DNA of 64,000 bases from Thiocapsa bogorovii (GCF_021228795.1 NZ_CP089309.1:1860001-1924000); one strand, 5' to 3'. Positions 1 through 9,075 are shown, counted from the stretch's first letter. Numbers and translations are program-made. Notes: a model not told the origin generated them from the sequence alone.

Positions 1-2
1 GG

Positions 3-2477
3 GTAGAGCAGGATTTCAAGGCGGCGCAGGAACGCATCGAGGCCGCCGGTCTCAGCAAGGCGCTCGGTCAGGTTCTGGTCGAGCGGCGCGACGAGATTCC
101 CGACCAGCGGAGGCTGCGCGGGGAGATCGAAGATCGCGAAGAGAAGATCGCCGAGGCCACACTTCGACAGATCCTCTACCGCGAGGAGCAACGTCAGCTG
201 CGCGATCTCGATGCCTATCTCGACGAGCTCACCACGCGTGATCCAACCGCGCAGGCCCCGGAGGTCCGCGAGCAACTCAAGGAGGCACTCGAGCAAAGAC
301 GCCGCTTGATCACACAGGCACTGAGCGTCGAGGACGACTACATCCGCCAGCTCGGCGAGTTGAACTATGCCGCCGACCAGCTCATTCAAACCGCCGAGCG
401 TTACGACGACTATCTTGCCGAGCGGTTGCTGTGGGTACGCAGCACCCTCCCGGTCGGCATCGAGACCCTCGTCACGCTGCCCTCTGCCATCGGCTGGCTC
501 GTCGCGCACGAGCATTGGGTCGAGGTCACAAAGGTACTGACGCACGCGGGGGTGCACTCGCCGCTGCTCTGGGGTCTATTGCTCGTTGTCGTCGTCCTGT
601 TCTGGAAGCTTTCGGCGCTGCGGCGCGCGATCCGCGCCACGGCCGAACCGCTGCGCAGGATCCGAACGGATCGCCTGCGCTATACCGGCAAGGCTATCGG
701 CCTGAGCCTTTTGGCGGCACTCCCCATACCGCTCCTGCTGTGCCTGATCGGACTGCCGCTGTCGACGTCCATCAACGCCACCGGCTTCACGCGCGCGCTT
801 GGGTCGGCCCTGATCGCCGCCTCCGTCGGTCTGTACTATCTGCGTGCTTTCCGAACGCTCTGCATCACCGGAGGGGTCGCCGACCGACACTTTCGCTGGA
901 GCCAAGAAACCCTTCAGCGGCTCAGACGCGAGTTTGATTGGTTCAGCATCTTCATCGTACCGGTCGCCCTGACGGCCATGGTGCTCTACAACGACAGCGA
1001 TCCGGCCTTCAGCGGCAGTCTCGGACGCCTGGCGATGATCGTGACCATGGTGGGATTCTCCGTCTTCTTCGCGCGCCTATTGAGCCCCGCGAAGGGTGTC
1101 GTGAAACCGTTCCTCGCGGCGTCCCCGAACGGTTGGTTCAACCGCTTGCGTCTCATTTGGTTTCCGGTGATCGTCGGCGCGCCGCTCGGGTTGGCGGTGC
1201 TCGCGCTGCTGGGCTATGTCTACACGGCCGGCGTGCTCTTCGAGTCGCTGGTCCAACAGACCTGGCTTGCGCTTGCATTGATCGTGCTGCATCAGGTCAT
1301 CGTGCGATGGCTGATCGTCACGCGGCGACGCTTGGCGCTGACGGCAGCCGTCGAGCGTGCGAGCGCGCGCCGTGCGCAAAACGAGGCCGAGCGTAAAGAG
1401 ACCGCTCAGGCGCCCTCGGAGCTGCAGGTCGACGAGCCGGAGCCGAATCTCGCCGCACTCGACGAGCAAACCCGACGCCTGATCAATGCCTCGGTGTTCT
1501 TCACCGCATTGCTGGGGGTGTGGCTGACCTGGTCGGATGTCCTGCCGGCTCTGTCCATGCTCGAGCGCATCCCGCTGTGGTATTACGAGGGAATGGTCGA
1601 CGGCGTCGCCCAACCGGTCCCGGTGACGGCGGCCAACCTCGGCCTGGTGCTGTTGATCCTCTTCGTTGCGACAGCTGCCGCCAAGAACCTCCCTGCCCTG
1701 TTGGAAATCCTGCTGCTTCAGACCGAATCCGTCTCGGCGGGCGGGCGTTATGCGATCAAGACCCTGGTCAGCTACGGCATTACGGTCGCTGCCTTCCTGC
1801 TCGCGTTCAGCACGCTCGGACTGAACTGGGGGCAGGTGCAATGGCTCGTCGCGGCGCTGGGCGTCGGTATCGGGTTCGGCCTTCAGGAGATCGTGGCGAA
1901 CTTCATCAGCGGCATCATCATCCTGTTCGAACGCCCGGTGCGCGTCGGCGACATCGTTACCATCGGCGATACGACCGGCGTGGTCACCAACATCCAGATC
2001 CGCGCAACCACTATCCGTAACTGGGACAGGCAGGAACTCCTGGTACCCAACAAGGAGTTTATTACCGGCCGGTTGTTGAACTGGAGTCTGACCGATCAAC
2101 AAAACCGCATCACGATCCCGATCGGCATCGAATACGGAAGCGACACGCGCAAGGCGCTGAGCATCCTCGCGCAGATCGCCAAACAGCATGAGCGGGTACT
2201 CGATGATCCCGCTCCCTTGATCAGCTTCGAGGGGTTCGGCGACAACGCCCTGACCATCGTGCTGCGGTGCTATCTCAACGCGCTCGAGGGTCGGATCGGC
2301 GTCGCCACCGAGCTACACCAAGCGATCTACGATCGGTTCAAGGAGGAGGGGATCGGTATGGCGTTCCCGCAACGCGATGTCCATCTTTCGCTGCGCGAGC
2401 CCTTGGATATTCGTTTGGATCCCGCCGTTCGCGACGCGGTTCGGGCGGCGTCACCGGTCCGGCAAGGCGGATCTTGA
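3..2477 (+). CDS. MscS/MscK-type mechanosensitive channel, 5' end outside window
   Basis: The reading frame is open from the first bases of the window, so the N-terminus is missing; 824 residues are visible. Such proteins form inner-membrane channels that open on membrane tension and release solutes during hypo-osmotic shock. The visible N-terminal 200 residues are Glu/Arg-rich and look helical or coiled-coil, as in the periplasmic domain of MscK/MscM-size members. Several hydrophobic helices follow. The last 220 residues carry the MscS core: the pore helix region GVGIGFGLQEIVANFISG, then RPVRVGDIV and the beta-domain motif LVPNKEFITG. The size exceeds classical MscS (about 290 residues) and fits the MscK/YjeP class. 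Which of these it is cannot be decided without the N-terminus. Confidence 0.93.
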   Translation, partial: VEQDFKAAQERIEAAGLSKALGQVLVERRDEIPDQRRLRGEIEDREEKIAEATLRQILYREEQRQLRDLDAYLDELTTRDPTAQAPEVREQLKEALEQRRRLITQALSVEDDYIRQLGELNYAADQLIQTAERYDDYLAERLLWVRSTLPVGIETLVTLPSAIGWLVAHEHWVEVTKVLTHAGVHSPLLWGLLLVVVVLFWKLSALRRAIRATAEPLRRIRTDRLRYTGKAIGLSLLAALPIPLLLCLIGLPLSTSINATGFTRALGSALIAASVGLYYLRAFRTLCITGGVADRHFRWSQETLQRLRREFDWFSIFIVPVALTAMVLYNDSDPAFSGSLGRLAMIVTMVGFSVFFARLLSPAKGVVKPFLAASPNGWFNRLRLIWFPVIVGAPLGLAVLALLGYVYTAGVLFESLVQQTWLALALIVLHQVIVRWLIVTRRRLALTAAVERASARRAQNEAERKETAQAPSELQVDEPEPNLAALDEQTRRLINASVFFTALLGVWLTWSDVLPALSMLERIPLWYYEGMVDGVAQPVPVTAANLGLVLLILFVATAAAKNLPALLEILLLQTESVSAGGRYAIKTLVSYGITVAAFLLAFSTLGLNWGQVQWLVAALGVGIGFGLQEIVANFISGIIILFERPVRVGDIVTIGDTTGVVTNIQIRATTIRNWDRQELLVPNKEFITGRLLNWSLTDQQNRITIPIGIEYGSDTRKALSILAQIAKQHERVLDDPAPLISFEGFGDNALTIVLRCYLNALEGRIGVATELHQAIYDRFKEEGIGMAFPQRDVHLSLREPLDIRLDPAVRDAVRAASPVRQGGS

Positions 2478-2480
2478 GCA

Positions 2481-2501
2481 GGCCCGCCTCCCGGGCGGGC
2501 C
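2481..2501. terminator. Stem-loop between convergent genes
   Basis: A perfect 8-bp stem (GGCCCGCC / GGCGGGCC) with a 5-base loop starts 4 bases after the channel stop codon and 8 bases after the stop of the convergent small gene. There is no T-run, so a bidirectional terminator role is inferred from position and stem strength. Confidence 0.55.
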
Positions 2502-2508
2502 ATCGGCA

Positions 2509-2688
2509 TCAGCCCAGTTCGTCGAACTCGGGGTCTTCGAGAAGCTCGCGAAGCCGTTTGATTTCGCGCATATGCTCGATCCGACGACGCACCGCAAGGT
2601 TCGCCGCGGGGGCGCGCGAATCGGGGCCGGTCATCGACGGTACACGTTCGTTGGCGTCCTCGCCATAGCTGCTCTCGTTGTCCATCAT
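2509..2688 (-). CDS. Small acidic protein, PA3496-like
   Basis: This 59-residue reading frame starts at a double ATG (MMDNESSYGED) preceded by GAGGTAG and ends against the hairpin shared with the channel gene. The N-terminal 30 residues are acidic and disordered-looking. The C-terminal half has the pattern VRRRIEHMREIKRLRELLED, followed by an acidic tail ending in ELG. That basic helix-acidic tail pattern resembles the PA3496 family of putative envelope-integrity proteins of gammaproteobacteria. The family assignment is from memory of the pattern, and the biochemical role is unknown. Confidence 0.6.
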   Translation of the reverse strand: MMDNESSYGEDANERVPSMTGPDSRAPAANLAVRRRIEHMREIKRLRELLEDPEFDELG

Positions 2689-2912
2689 CTCGGCTACCTC
2701 GGGTCACACCATCACAAGGGAAGATTCGGCGCTCTTTAATGCAAAGAAGAGCCGCCGTCAAGTATTAGTTTGATGCTTGCCTCGAACAGCGGTGCATCAC
2801 GCTCGGCAACTTGACCCTGGAGTCGGTGCGGATCGAGTTGCCCCGAGCCACCGCGGGCCTCAAGATACCGGGCTGACACCGAATCGGTTCGGAGCGAAGA
2901 GGAGACCCTACG

Positions 2913-3611
2913 TTGAACGAGCGTGTAATCCTGGTCTGGGACCTACCGACCCGACTCTTTCACTGGCTCCTTGTGTTGCTTGTCGCGGCGTCGTTCGTGA
3001 CCGGCCTGCAAGGCGGGAATCTGATGGTTTGGCACGGCCGCATCGGTCTTGTGATCCTGGGCCTGCTGGCCTTTCGCCTCGCCTGGGGCGTCCTGGGGTC
3101 GACCTATGCGCGATTCGGGCATTTCGTGCGCGGACCGGGCGAGGTCATCGACTACCTGCGCGGTCGCTGGCGAGGGCTCGGACACAGCCCATTGGCGGCC
3201 CTTTCCGTGCTCGCATTGATCGGCTTACTGCTGTTTCAGTCGATCAGCGGCCTCATGAGCAATGACGATATCGCCTTCAGAGGCCCCCTCTACGACCTGG
3301 TCTCCAAAGCAACCAGCAACTGGCTGACCGGGTTGCACCGCCAGAACATCTGGTTGATCGGCGGGCTCGTCGCACTGCACGTCTGCGCGGTTCTCTTCTA
3401 CACGCTGCTGCGCAAGGACGACCTCATCCGTCCGATGATCCACGGCCGCAAGCGCGTCTCGGGCGCGGCCGCGAAACCGGCGACCGGAGGCGGCTGGATC
3501 GCCCTTCTCGCGGCATTGGCCGTTGCCTTCACCGCCGTGTGGATCGCCGACGGAGGGCTTCTTCCGCCACCCCCGCCGCCTCCGCCCCCCGGCAGCATTC
3601 CGACGTGGTAA
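2913..3611 (+). CDS. Cytochrome b561-type di-heme membrane protein
   Basis: A 232-residue protein with four or five membrane helices of the Ni/Fe-hydrogenase b-type / cytochrome b561 superfamily. Such proteins pass electrons between quinones and a soluble partner. Likely heme-ligand histidines lie at about residues 17 (LFHWLL), 41 (VWHGRIG), 142 (GLHRQNIW) and 156 (ALHVCA). The TTG start is supported by GAGGAGAC about 8 bases upstream; no ATG fits better. An additional hydrophobic segment near residues 195-212 is followed by an unbroken run of nine prolines and the end GSIPTW. No cytochrome c gene is adjacent, so the partner is unknown. Confidence 0.85.
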   Translation: MNERVILVWDLPTRLFHWLLVLLVAASFVTGLQGGNLMVWHGRIGLVILGLLAFRLAWGVLGSTYARFGHFVRGPGEVIDYLRGRWRGLGHSPLAALSVLALIGLLLFQSISGLMSNDDIAFRGPLYDLVSKATSNWLTGLHRQNIWLIGGLVALHVCAVLFYTLLRKDDLIRPMIHGRKRVSGAAAKPATGGGWIALLAALAVAFTAVWIADGGLLPPPPPPPPPGSIPTW

Positions 3612-3761
3612 CCGCCGTCGACACTCAAAGACGCGGCCGTCACTGCCAATTGAGTTGCTCGGCGACCGATGTTCTGGTACTTAAGCGTGTTTTTCGCGGC
3701 AGGCCCGGCCAGCCGTATCGGGCGCATGCCATCCACGACAAGAGCCTTCGGGAGTACATTC

Positions 3762-4196
3762 ATGGCCGAAGCGAACGCCACTCAAGCCAACACAGCCGAG
3801 TTCGAGCCCTACCGACAAGGCACGGACGAGGACTATATGAGTCCCGAGCAGGAGGCGCATTTCCGCGAGATTCTCCTCGCCTGGAAAAAATCCCTCATGG
3901 AAGAGGTCGACCGAACCGTACACCACATGCAGGACGAGGCCACCAACTTCCCCGACCCCAACGATCGCGCCACGCAGGAGTCCGAGTTCAGCCTGGAGCT
4001 GCGCACCCGCGATCGCGAGCGCAAGCTGATCAAAAAGATCGACGAGGCGCTGGGTCGGATCGACGACCACGACTACGGCTTCTGCGAAGCGTGCGGGGTC
4101 GAGATCGGCATCCGACGTCTCGAGGCTCGGCCGACCGCCACACTCTGCATCGACTGCAAGACACTCGACGAGATCCGAGAACGGCAGCGAGGATGA
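3762..4196 (+). CDS. dksA: RNA polymerase-binding transcription factor DksA
   Basis: DksA inserts its coiled coil into the RNA polymerase secondary channel and, with ppGpp, reprograms transcription during starvation. The 144-residue protein has the two coiled-coil-tip aspartates in FPDPNDRATQ (D65, D68) and the C4 zinc finger (C108, C111, C129, C132; CEACG and CIDCK). The start chosen is the ATG of MAEANATQ, with GGGAG upstream; this gives close to the usual 151 residues. An upstream in-frame ATG would add 31 unconserved residues. The gene lies directly before gluQ, the usual gammaproteobacterial order. Confidence 0.97.
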   Translation: MAEANATQANTAEFEPYRQGTDEDYMSPEQEAHFREILLAWKKSLMEEVDRTVHHMQDEATNFPDPNDRATQESEFSLELRTRDRERKLIKKIDEALGRIDDHDYGFCEACGVEIGIRRLEARPTATLCIDCKTLDEIRERQRG

Positions 4197-4200
4197 TCGA

Positions 4201-5334
4201 TTGCGCAGGACGCCGCTCTCGGTCGTGACGCCGATGCGCGCTCCCGCGGATCCCGGTCCGAGCAGCGATCCCGGGAAGGCCGCGTATCGCGGCCGCTTCG
4301 CGCCCTCCCCGACCGGCCCGCTCCATCTCGGCTCGCTCCTCGCCGCCGTGGCCAGCTACGCTGACGCCCGCGCAAACCGAGGCATCTGGCTGGTGCGGAT
4401 GGAAGACCTCGACCGCGCGCGCGAGGTTCCCGGGGCGTCCGACCTGATCTTAAGAACCCTGAGCGCATTCGGTTTCGAATGGGACGAAGCCGTGGTCATC
4501 CAAAGCCGTCGCACCGACGCCTACCGAGACGCACTCGACACACTCAAGGCCCTGGATCTGACCTATCCGTGCGGATGCAGCCGCACCGAGGTTGCTCGAG
4601 CCGGGCGCTCGGGACCGGAGGGGCCCGTCTACCCCGGCACCTGCCGCGCGGGTCTTGCCCTCGGGCGGCGTGCCCGCACCGAGCGCTTCCGCACCCCGCC
4701 CGGCGCACTCGGCTTCGAAGACCGAATCCAGGGGCGACAGCAGCAGAAGGTCGATGAAGCGGTCGGCGACTTCGTGCTGCGGCGCGCCGACGGCATCCAC
4801 GCCTACCAACTCGCTGTCGTCGTCGACGATGCCCTTCAAGGGATCACCCAAGTGGTGCGCGGCGCGGACCTGCTGCTCTCGACGCCTCGCCAGATCCTGC
4901 TGCAACGCGCCTTAGGGTTCAGTCAACCCGGCTACGCGCATGTCCCTCTGGTCTTGGACGCGGCGGGCCGAAAGCTCAGCAAATCACTGGCTGCCGCACC
5001 CGTGGATGCGCGCGATCCGCTTCCCGCCTTGCGTGCAGCCTGGACCCTGCTAGGTCAGACCCCGCCGCCCGCGGATCTTCACATCGATGCCTTTTGGACG
5101 TGGGCCATCGCCGAGTGGAGGATCGCGCGCATCCCGGCCAAGACCTCGGCGGAATACCCGAGCGCCGCATCGCCGCGGACGCGTGAGCCCTTCGCGCGCC
5201 CCTCGACCCCGAGACACCCCGATGGCCCTCAATGCAACCGTTTTCAAAGCGCAGATCCAGATCAACGACATGGACCGTCATTATTACGAGGCCCACACCC
5301 TGACGCTGGCCCGGCATCCGTCGGAGACCGATGA
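4201..5334 (+). CDS. gluQ: Glutamyl-Q tRNA(Asp) synthetase
   Basis: GluQRS attaches glutamate to queuosine at position 34 of tRNA-Asp. The class I signature is GRFAPSPTGPLHLGSL and the KMSKS equivalent is RKLSKSL. Zinc ligands are probably the YPCGCSR cysteines with the Tyr/Cys of YPGTCR. The TTG start at 4201 has GAGG 8 bases upstream; an ATG at 4234 is the alternative. The family normally has about 300 residues, whereas this frame gives 377. The last 50 or so residues are not family-like and are read out of frame from the start of yaeQ, giving an overlap of 113 bases. The native stop has probably been lost by a small frameshift; a TGA in another frame lies at 5184. Confidence 0.9.
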   Translation: MRRTPLSVVTPMRAPADPGPSSDPGKAAYRGRFAPSPTGPLHLGSLLAAVASYADARANRGIWLVRMEDLDRAREVPGASDLILRTLSAFGFEWDEAVVIQSRRTDAYRDALDTLKALDLTYPCGCSRTEVARAGRSGPEGPVYPGTCRAGLALGRRARTERFRTPPGALGFEDRIQGRQQQKVDEAVGDFVLRRADGIHAYQLAVVVDDALQGITQVVRGADLLLSTPRQILLQRALGFSQPGYAHVPLVLDAAGRKLSKSLAAAPVDARDPLPALRAAWTLLGQTPPPADLHIDAFWTWAIAEWRIARIPAKTSAEYPSAASPRTREPFARPSTPRHPDGPQCNRFQSADPDQRHGPSLLRGPHPDAGPASVGDR

Positions 5335-5761
5335 GCGGATGATGGTGAGGCTCCTCGCCTTCGCCCTGCATGCCGACCCGCAGCTTGCCTTCACCAAGGG
5401 GCTGAGTGCGGATGATGAGCCGGATCTCTGGCAGCGCAGCCTGAGCGGCGAGATCGAGTGCTGGATCGAGGTGGGTCAACCCGACGAGCGGCGCCTGCGG
5501 AGAGCAAGCGGACGCGCTCGCGAGGTGGTGGTGATGACCTACTCCGGGCGCGCGGCCGATCTTTGGTGGCAGCAGAACAGCGCCGGTCTGGAGCGCCTTC
5601 GCAACCTTCGGGTTGTCGATCTGAACAGCAGCGAGAGTCAGGCACTGAGCCGCTTGGTCGAGCGCTCGATGGATCTACAGTGCACCATCGACGGCGGCGA
5701 GGTTTGGATCGGCAATGAGCGGGAGACGGTCGCCCTGTCTCCACGCCTGCTCCAGGTCTGA
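5222..5761 (+). CDS. yaeQ: YaeQ family protein
   Basis: A 179-residue protein starting MALNATVFKAQIQINDMDRHYY, near the usual length of the YaeQ family (about 180). The family has a PD-(D/E)XK nuclease-like fold. It was proposed to suppress loss of RfaH, but no enzymatic role is established. Recognisable segments are HPSETDERMMVRLLAFAL, the DEPDLWQ block and the IECWIEVGQPDE strand with candidate nuclease-core acidic residues. The start ATG sits inside the 3' end of the preceding gluQ frame, so expression is probably coupled to it. Confidence 0.9.
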   Translation: MALNATVFKAQIQINDMDRHYYEAHTLTLARHPSETDERMMVRLLAFALHADPQLAFTKGLSADDEPDLWQRSLSGEIECWIEVGQPDERRLRRASGRAREVVVMTYSGRAADLWWQQNSAGLERLRNLRVVDLNSSESQALSRLVERSMDLQCTIDGGEVWIGNERETVALSPRLLQV

Positions 5762-5769
5762 ACTCAAGC

Positions 5770-5957
5770 GCGCCCGGCGCGGTATGGGGTGTTTTCGGAT
5801 GGGATCGGACTCGGCAGCTTTGACGACCGCTGGAGTCGGCGCGGTTTGAGGTACTAAAAAATAAATCATTTTATACCGCGTCCCCGCCAAGGGCCGTGGA
5901 TATACCAAACCTCGAACTTACTCGAAAGTTTGCATTTCGCTCTGGACGCGGTTTAAA
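5770..5957 (+). repeat. Doublet copy (A) of TTTAAACCGCG palindromic repeat family
   Basis: 188 bases between the convergent ends of yaeQ and galU align end to end with 46775-46966. The copy is built of two modules of about 80-88 bases (roughly 5770-5849 and 5870-5957) separated by an A/T-rich linker. Module edges carry GGCGCGGTTT, TATACCGCGTCC and GGACGCGGTTTAAAC. The first module contains an internal stem (GACTC / GAGTC) around GGCAG...CGCTG. A role as terminator or REP-like element is inferred. Confidence 0.85.
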
Positions 5958-6041
5958 CAGGGCGGGGCAGGCCGGAGCACGCAGGCTCCGGGCACGACCC
6001 CGAAGAGCCGTCGAGAGTCCGGCTGCCGGCGCCTCGCGATG

Positions 6042-6917
6042 CTACTGCTGGCCGAAGGCCCGCAGATAGGCCGAGAAGCGCTCCCCGACCTCAGGATGCG
6101 CCAGACCGAACTCGACGTTGGCCTGGAGATAGCCGAGCTTGCTGCCGCAATCGTAACGCTTGCCCTGGAAGGGATAAGCGATCACCGGCTCGTCCTTGAG
6201 GAGCGCGGCGATGGCATCGGTCAATTGGATCTCTCCGCCGGCTCCTTCCTGGGTCTGTTCGAGCTTCTCGAAGATCTTGGGCGTCAGCAGATAGCGCCCG
6301 ACGACCGCAAGATTCGATGGCGCATCGGCCGGTGCCGGCTTCTCCACGATCCCCACGACCCGCAGCTCTCCGTCCGGACCGGACTCGACCTTCACGATGC
6401 CGTACTTGTTGGTTTCCTCTCGCGGGACCTCCTGGACACTCAGCACGCTGCAGCCGAACCGCTCGTAAACCTCGGCCATCTGCTCCACCACGCCCTTGCC
6501 TTGCGAGCGGATCAGGTCGTCGGCCAGCAAGACGGCAAAGGGCTCACTCCCCACGACGGACTTGGCGCAGAGGACGGCGTGCCCGAGACCGAGCGCCTCG
6601 GCTTGGCGCACGTAGATGCAGGTCACGCTCGGCGGCATGACGTTCTGAACGATGTCCAGGAGTTGCAGTTTTCCGGCACTCTTGAGCTCGGACTCGAGCT
6701 CGTAGGCCTTGTCGAAATGATCTTCGATCGAGCGCTTGTTGCGCCCGGTGATGAAGACCAGCTGAGTCGCCCCGGCGTCCTCCGCCTCCTCCGCCGCATA
6801 CTGGATCAGCGGCTTGTCGACGATCGACATCATCTCCTTAGGGCTTGCCTTGGTGGCCGGAAGGAACCGGGTCCCGAGTCCGGCGACCGGGAACACTGCC
6901 TTTCGAATCTTCGCCAT
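6042..6917 (-). CDS. galU: UTP-glucose-1-phosphate uridylyltransferase
   Basis: GalU makes UDP-glucose from UTP and glucose-1-phosphate, feeding lipopolysaccharide, capsule and galactose metabolism. The 291-residue protein opens [20 protein letters not shown] with the nucleotidyltransferase signature [11 protein letters not shown]. It has the metal-binding LADD in VLLADDLI and the [12 protein letters not shown] segment typical of the family. The ATG chosen follows AAGGAGAAG by 6 bases; an in-frame upstream start would add nine residues without a better ribosome site. Length agrees with other bacterial GalU proteins (about 290-300). Confidence 0.97.
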   Translation of the reverse strand: MAKIRKAVFPVAGLGTRFLPATKASPKEMMSIVDKPLIQYAAEEAEDAGATQLVFITGRNKRSIEDHFDKAYELESELKSAGKLQLLDIVQNVMPPSVTCIYVRQAEALGLGHAVLCAKSVVGSEPFAVLLADDLIRSQGKGVVEQMAEVYERFGCSVLSVQEVPREETNKYGIVKVESGPDGELRVVGIVEKPAPADAPSNLAVVGRYLLTPKIFEKLEQTQEGAGGEIQLTDAIAALLKDEPVIAYPFQGKRYDCGSKLGYLQANVEFGLAHPEVGERFSAYLRAFGQQ

Positions 6918-7014
6918 CGCGTCTTCTCCTTCAGGATCGATCAATAGTGAGCGGACAGCTCGGACGAACGCCGAGATGGATGTTGAGACGGGTCATGCCC
7001 GGGTCTGGAGCGCA

Positions 7015-7713
7015 TCAGTCCACGAGCGAATCCTCGATGGCCTGCAACGCAGCCAAGGGATCCTTTGCCGCCGTGATCGGGCGCCCGATGACCAGGTCGT
7101 CCGCACCGGCTGCGAGGGCGTCGCGTGGCGTCATCACGCGCACCTGGTCACCGAGCGACGTACCGGCTGGTCTGACCCCCGGCGTCACCAGTCGAAAATC
7201 GGGGCCCTGTGCGGCACGAACCGCAGCCGCCTCCAAGGGCGAGCAAACGACCCCGTCGAGACCTGCGGCATGCCCGAGCGCGGCAAGTTGGACGACCCGC
7301 TCGCCCGGCTCGCCCGGACATCCGACAGCGATCAGATCCTCCCGGCTTAGACTGGTGAGCAGGGTCACTCCGATCAGCAACGGCCGACTCGACATGGCAT
7401 CGAGCCGAGTGCGCGCCGCCTGGATCATTCCGGCCCCGCCCGAGATGTGCAGGTTCACCATCCAGACCCCGAGATCCGCAGCTGCAGCACAAGCCCCGGC
7501 CACTGTGTTGGGGATATCGTGAAACTTTAGATCGAGAAAGACATCGAAACCGCGCAACTGCAACGCCTCGACGAATGCCGGCCCGCATCGGGTGAAGAGC
7601 TCCTTGCCGACCTTCAGCCGGCAGCGCGTCGGATCGAGCCGCTCGACCAGGGACACCGCTTGGGCCTCGCTCGCGAAGTCGAGCGCGACAATGATGCGTT
7701 TGGCTGACGTCAC
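7015..7713 (-). CDS. pyrF: Orotidine 5'-phosphate decarboxylase
   Basis: PyrF decarboxylates OMP to UMP, the last step of de novo pyrimidine synthesis. The 232-residue TIM-barrel protein has the catalytic DxKxxD motif in [12 protein letters not shown]. It also has the phosphate-binding end VTPGVRP and VIGRPIT, and the substrate-binding start RIIVALDF. Length is normal. It lies downstream of lapB on the same strand with a 159-base gap, the usual lapB-pyrF arrangement in gammaproteobacteria. The carA and carB genes of the same pathway are about 36 kb further on. Confidence 0.97.
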   Translation of the reverse strand: MTSAKRIIVALDFASEAQAVSLVERLDPTRCRLKVGKELFTRCGPAFVEALQLRGFDVFLDLKFHDIPNTVAGACAAAADLGVWMVNLHISGGAGMIQAARTRLDAMSSRPLLIGVTLLTSLSREDLIAVGCPGEPGERVVQLAALGHAAGLDGVVCSPLEAAAVRAAQGPDFRLVTPGVRPAGTSLGDQVRVMTPRDALAAGADDLVIGRPITAAKDPLAALQAIEDSLVD

Positions 7714-7872
7714 GGCCGGTCCTCGGGTGCATCGTCAATGTTTCGGGCGGGGTTGTTTTCCCAAGTCGACGGCTGAGTCTCGTTCAACGACCTTCGGTCG
7801 GTGCGAGACGCGCCGAGCTCGCAAGCCGCGACAAACATCACAGGCATCATTGCGGACCGGCCCCCGACAGGG

Positions 7873-9075
7873 TCAGGCGAGTCGCCGCTCATGCAGCACC
7901 TCCTCTCCGATGATCGGCTCCGGCTGAACAGGAACGACACTCCCCCAGCATCGGCAGCTGGGACACTGCCAATGCAGCGAGCGCGCCTCGAAACCGCAGT
8001 GGTCGCAACGATAAATCGCCTGCCCGGCGAGCAAGTGCCGCGTCACGTCCAAAGCGACACGCATACGCTCGACGGTCAAACCCTGCCCCTGGGACGGACT
8101 CTCGACCTGAAGCGCAAGGAGGCGCTCGAGCGCCGCTAAATCCGCATGCTTGGAGAGGTAACGCGTCAGTAGATCCATGGCCGCCTCCTTGCCGCGGCTC
8201 TGGGCCACGACATCACCGAGACTCAGGATCAGGGCCGGACTCGAATGCCGCTGCGCCAGGTCCTCCAAGACCGCCGGGGCATCCTCGCGTCCGAGCCGCC
8301 GCAAGGCGTCGATCAGCTCGGGCAGGATCTCCGGGACATAGGACGCGCGTTGCTCCGCGACATGCAAAAAAAGTGCAAGGGCGCGCTCCGGTGCACCGTC
8401 TTCCAATGCAGCACGACCCTCCAGCATGGTCGCACGGACACACTCGGGATCGGCCTCCCGCGCCAGGCTGAGTTGGACCATCGCACGCGCAGCATCGCCG
8501 CAGCGCCTTGCATCTTCGGCGAGCTCGCAGTGGTAGTGGCCGATCGCGACCTTGACGGACGGGTCGTTCGCAGGCTCGAGCAGCTCGGCGACCTCCAGGC
8601 AGCGTGCCCAGTCACGCTCCTGCTCGTAGAGCTCGCGCAGACTTTGGAGCGCACGCTGGCGGTGCAAGCCGAGCCCGACCAGCTCCTGGAACAAGCATTC
8701 GGCGCGGTCCAACAAGCCTGCGCGCATGTAGTCTTGGCCGAGCTCGAAGAGCGCATCCCCGCGCTGCTCCGCCGCGAGATTCTTACGGGCGATCAGATTC
8801 TGGTGAATGCGAATCGCTCGGTCGACCTCACCGCGGCGCCGGAAGAGACTGCCGAGGGCAAGATGGGTTTCGACGGTCTCCCCATCGACCTCGACAAGCT
8901 CGAGGAACATGTCGATGGCTTTGTCCGGCTGCTCTTCGACGAGGTAATTCAAGCCCCGCAGAAACGCGGGGTGAGGTGGCGATCCTCGAGTGCGTCGCGA
9001 CGGCGTGCCGCGGCGCGCAACCCACCACCCCGAGGCTGCAGCGACGGGCAGGAGCAAAAACAGCAGCTCGATCAC
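7873..9075 (-). CDS. lapB: Lipopolysaccharide assembly protein LapB
   Basis: LapB (YciM) is an inner-membrane TPR protein that recruits FtsH to LpxC and so balances LPS against phospholipid synthesis. The N-terminal anchor is IELLFLLLPVAAASGWWVAR. TPR units fill about residues 45-330, and a rubredoxin-type zinc knuckle closes the protein (C357, C360, C371, C374; YRCDHCG and CPSC). The GTG start matches where the family begins and gives 400 residues (E. coli about 389). No lapA is found upstream; a divergent SDR gene occupies that place. Confidence 0.92.
   Translation of the reverse strand: MIELLFLLLPVAAASGWWVARRGTPSRRTRGSPPHPAFLRGLNYLVEEQPDKAIDMFLELVEVDGETVETHLALGSLFRRRGEVDRAIRIHQNLIARKNLAAEQRGDALFELGQDYMRAGLLDRAECLFQELVGLGLHRQRALQSLRELYEQERDWARCLEVAELLEPANDPSVKVAIGHYHCELAEDARRCGDAARAMVQLSLAREADPECVRATMLEGRAALEDGAPERALALFLHVAEQRASYVPEILPELIDALRRLGREDAPAVLEDLAQRHSSPALILSLGDVVAQSRGKEAAMDLLTRYLSKHADLAALERLLALQVESPSQGQGLTVERMRVALDVTRHLLAGQAIYRCDHCGFEARSLHWQCPSCRCWGSVVPVQPEPIIGEEVLHERRLA

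Noticed and set aside
7710-7940. Small gene between lapB and pyrF
   Set aside because: The frame overlaps the lapB 3' end and its product is Arg/Ser-rich without homology; it reads as spacer.
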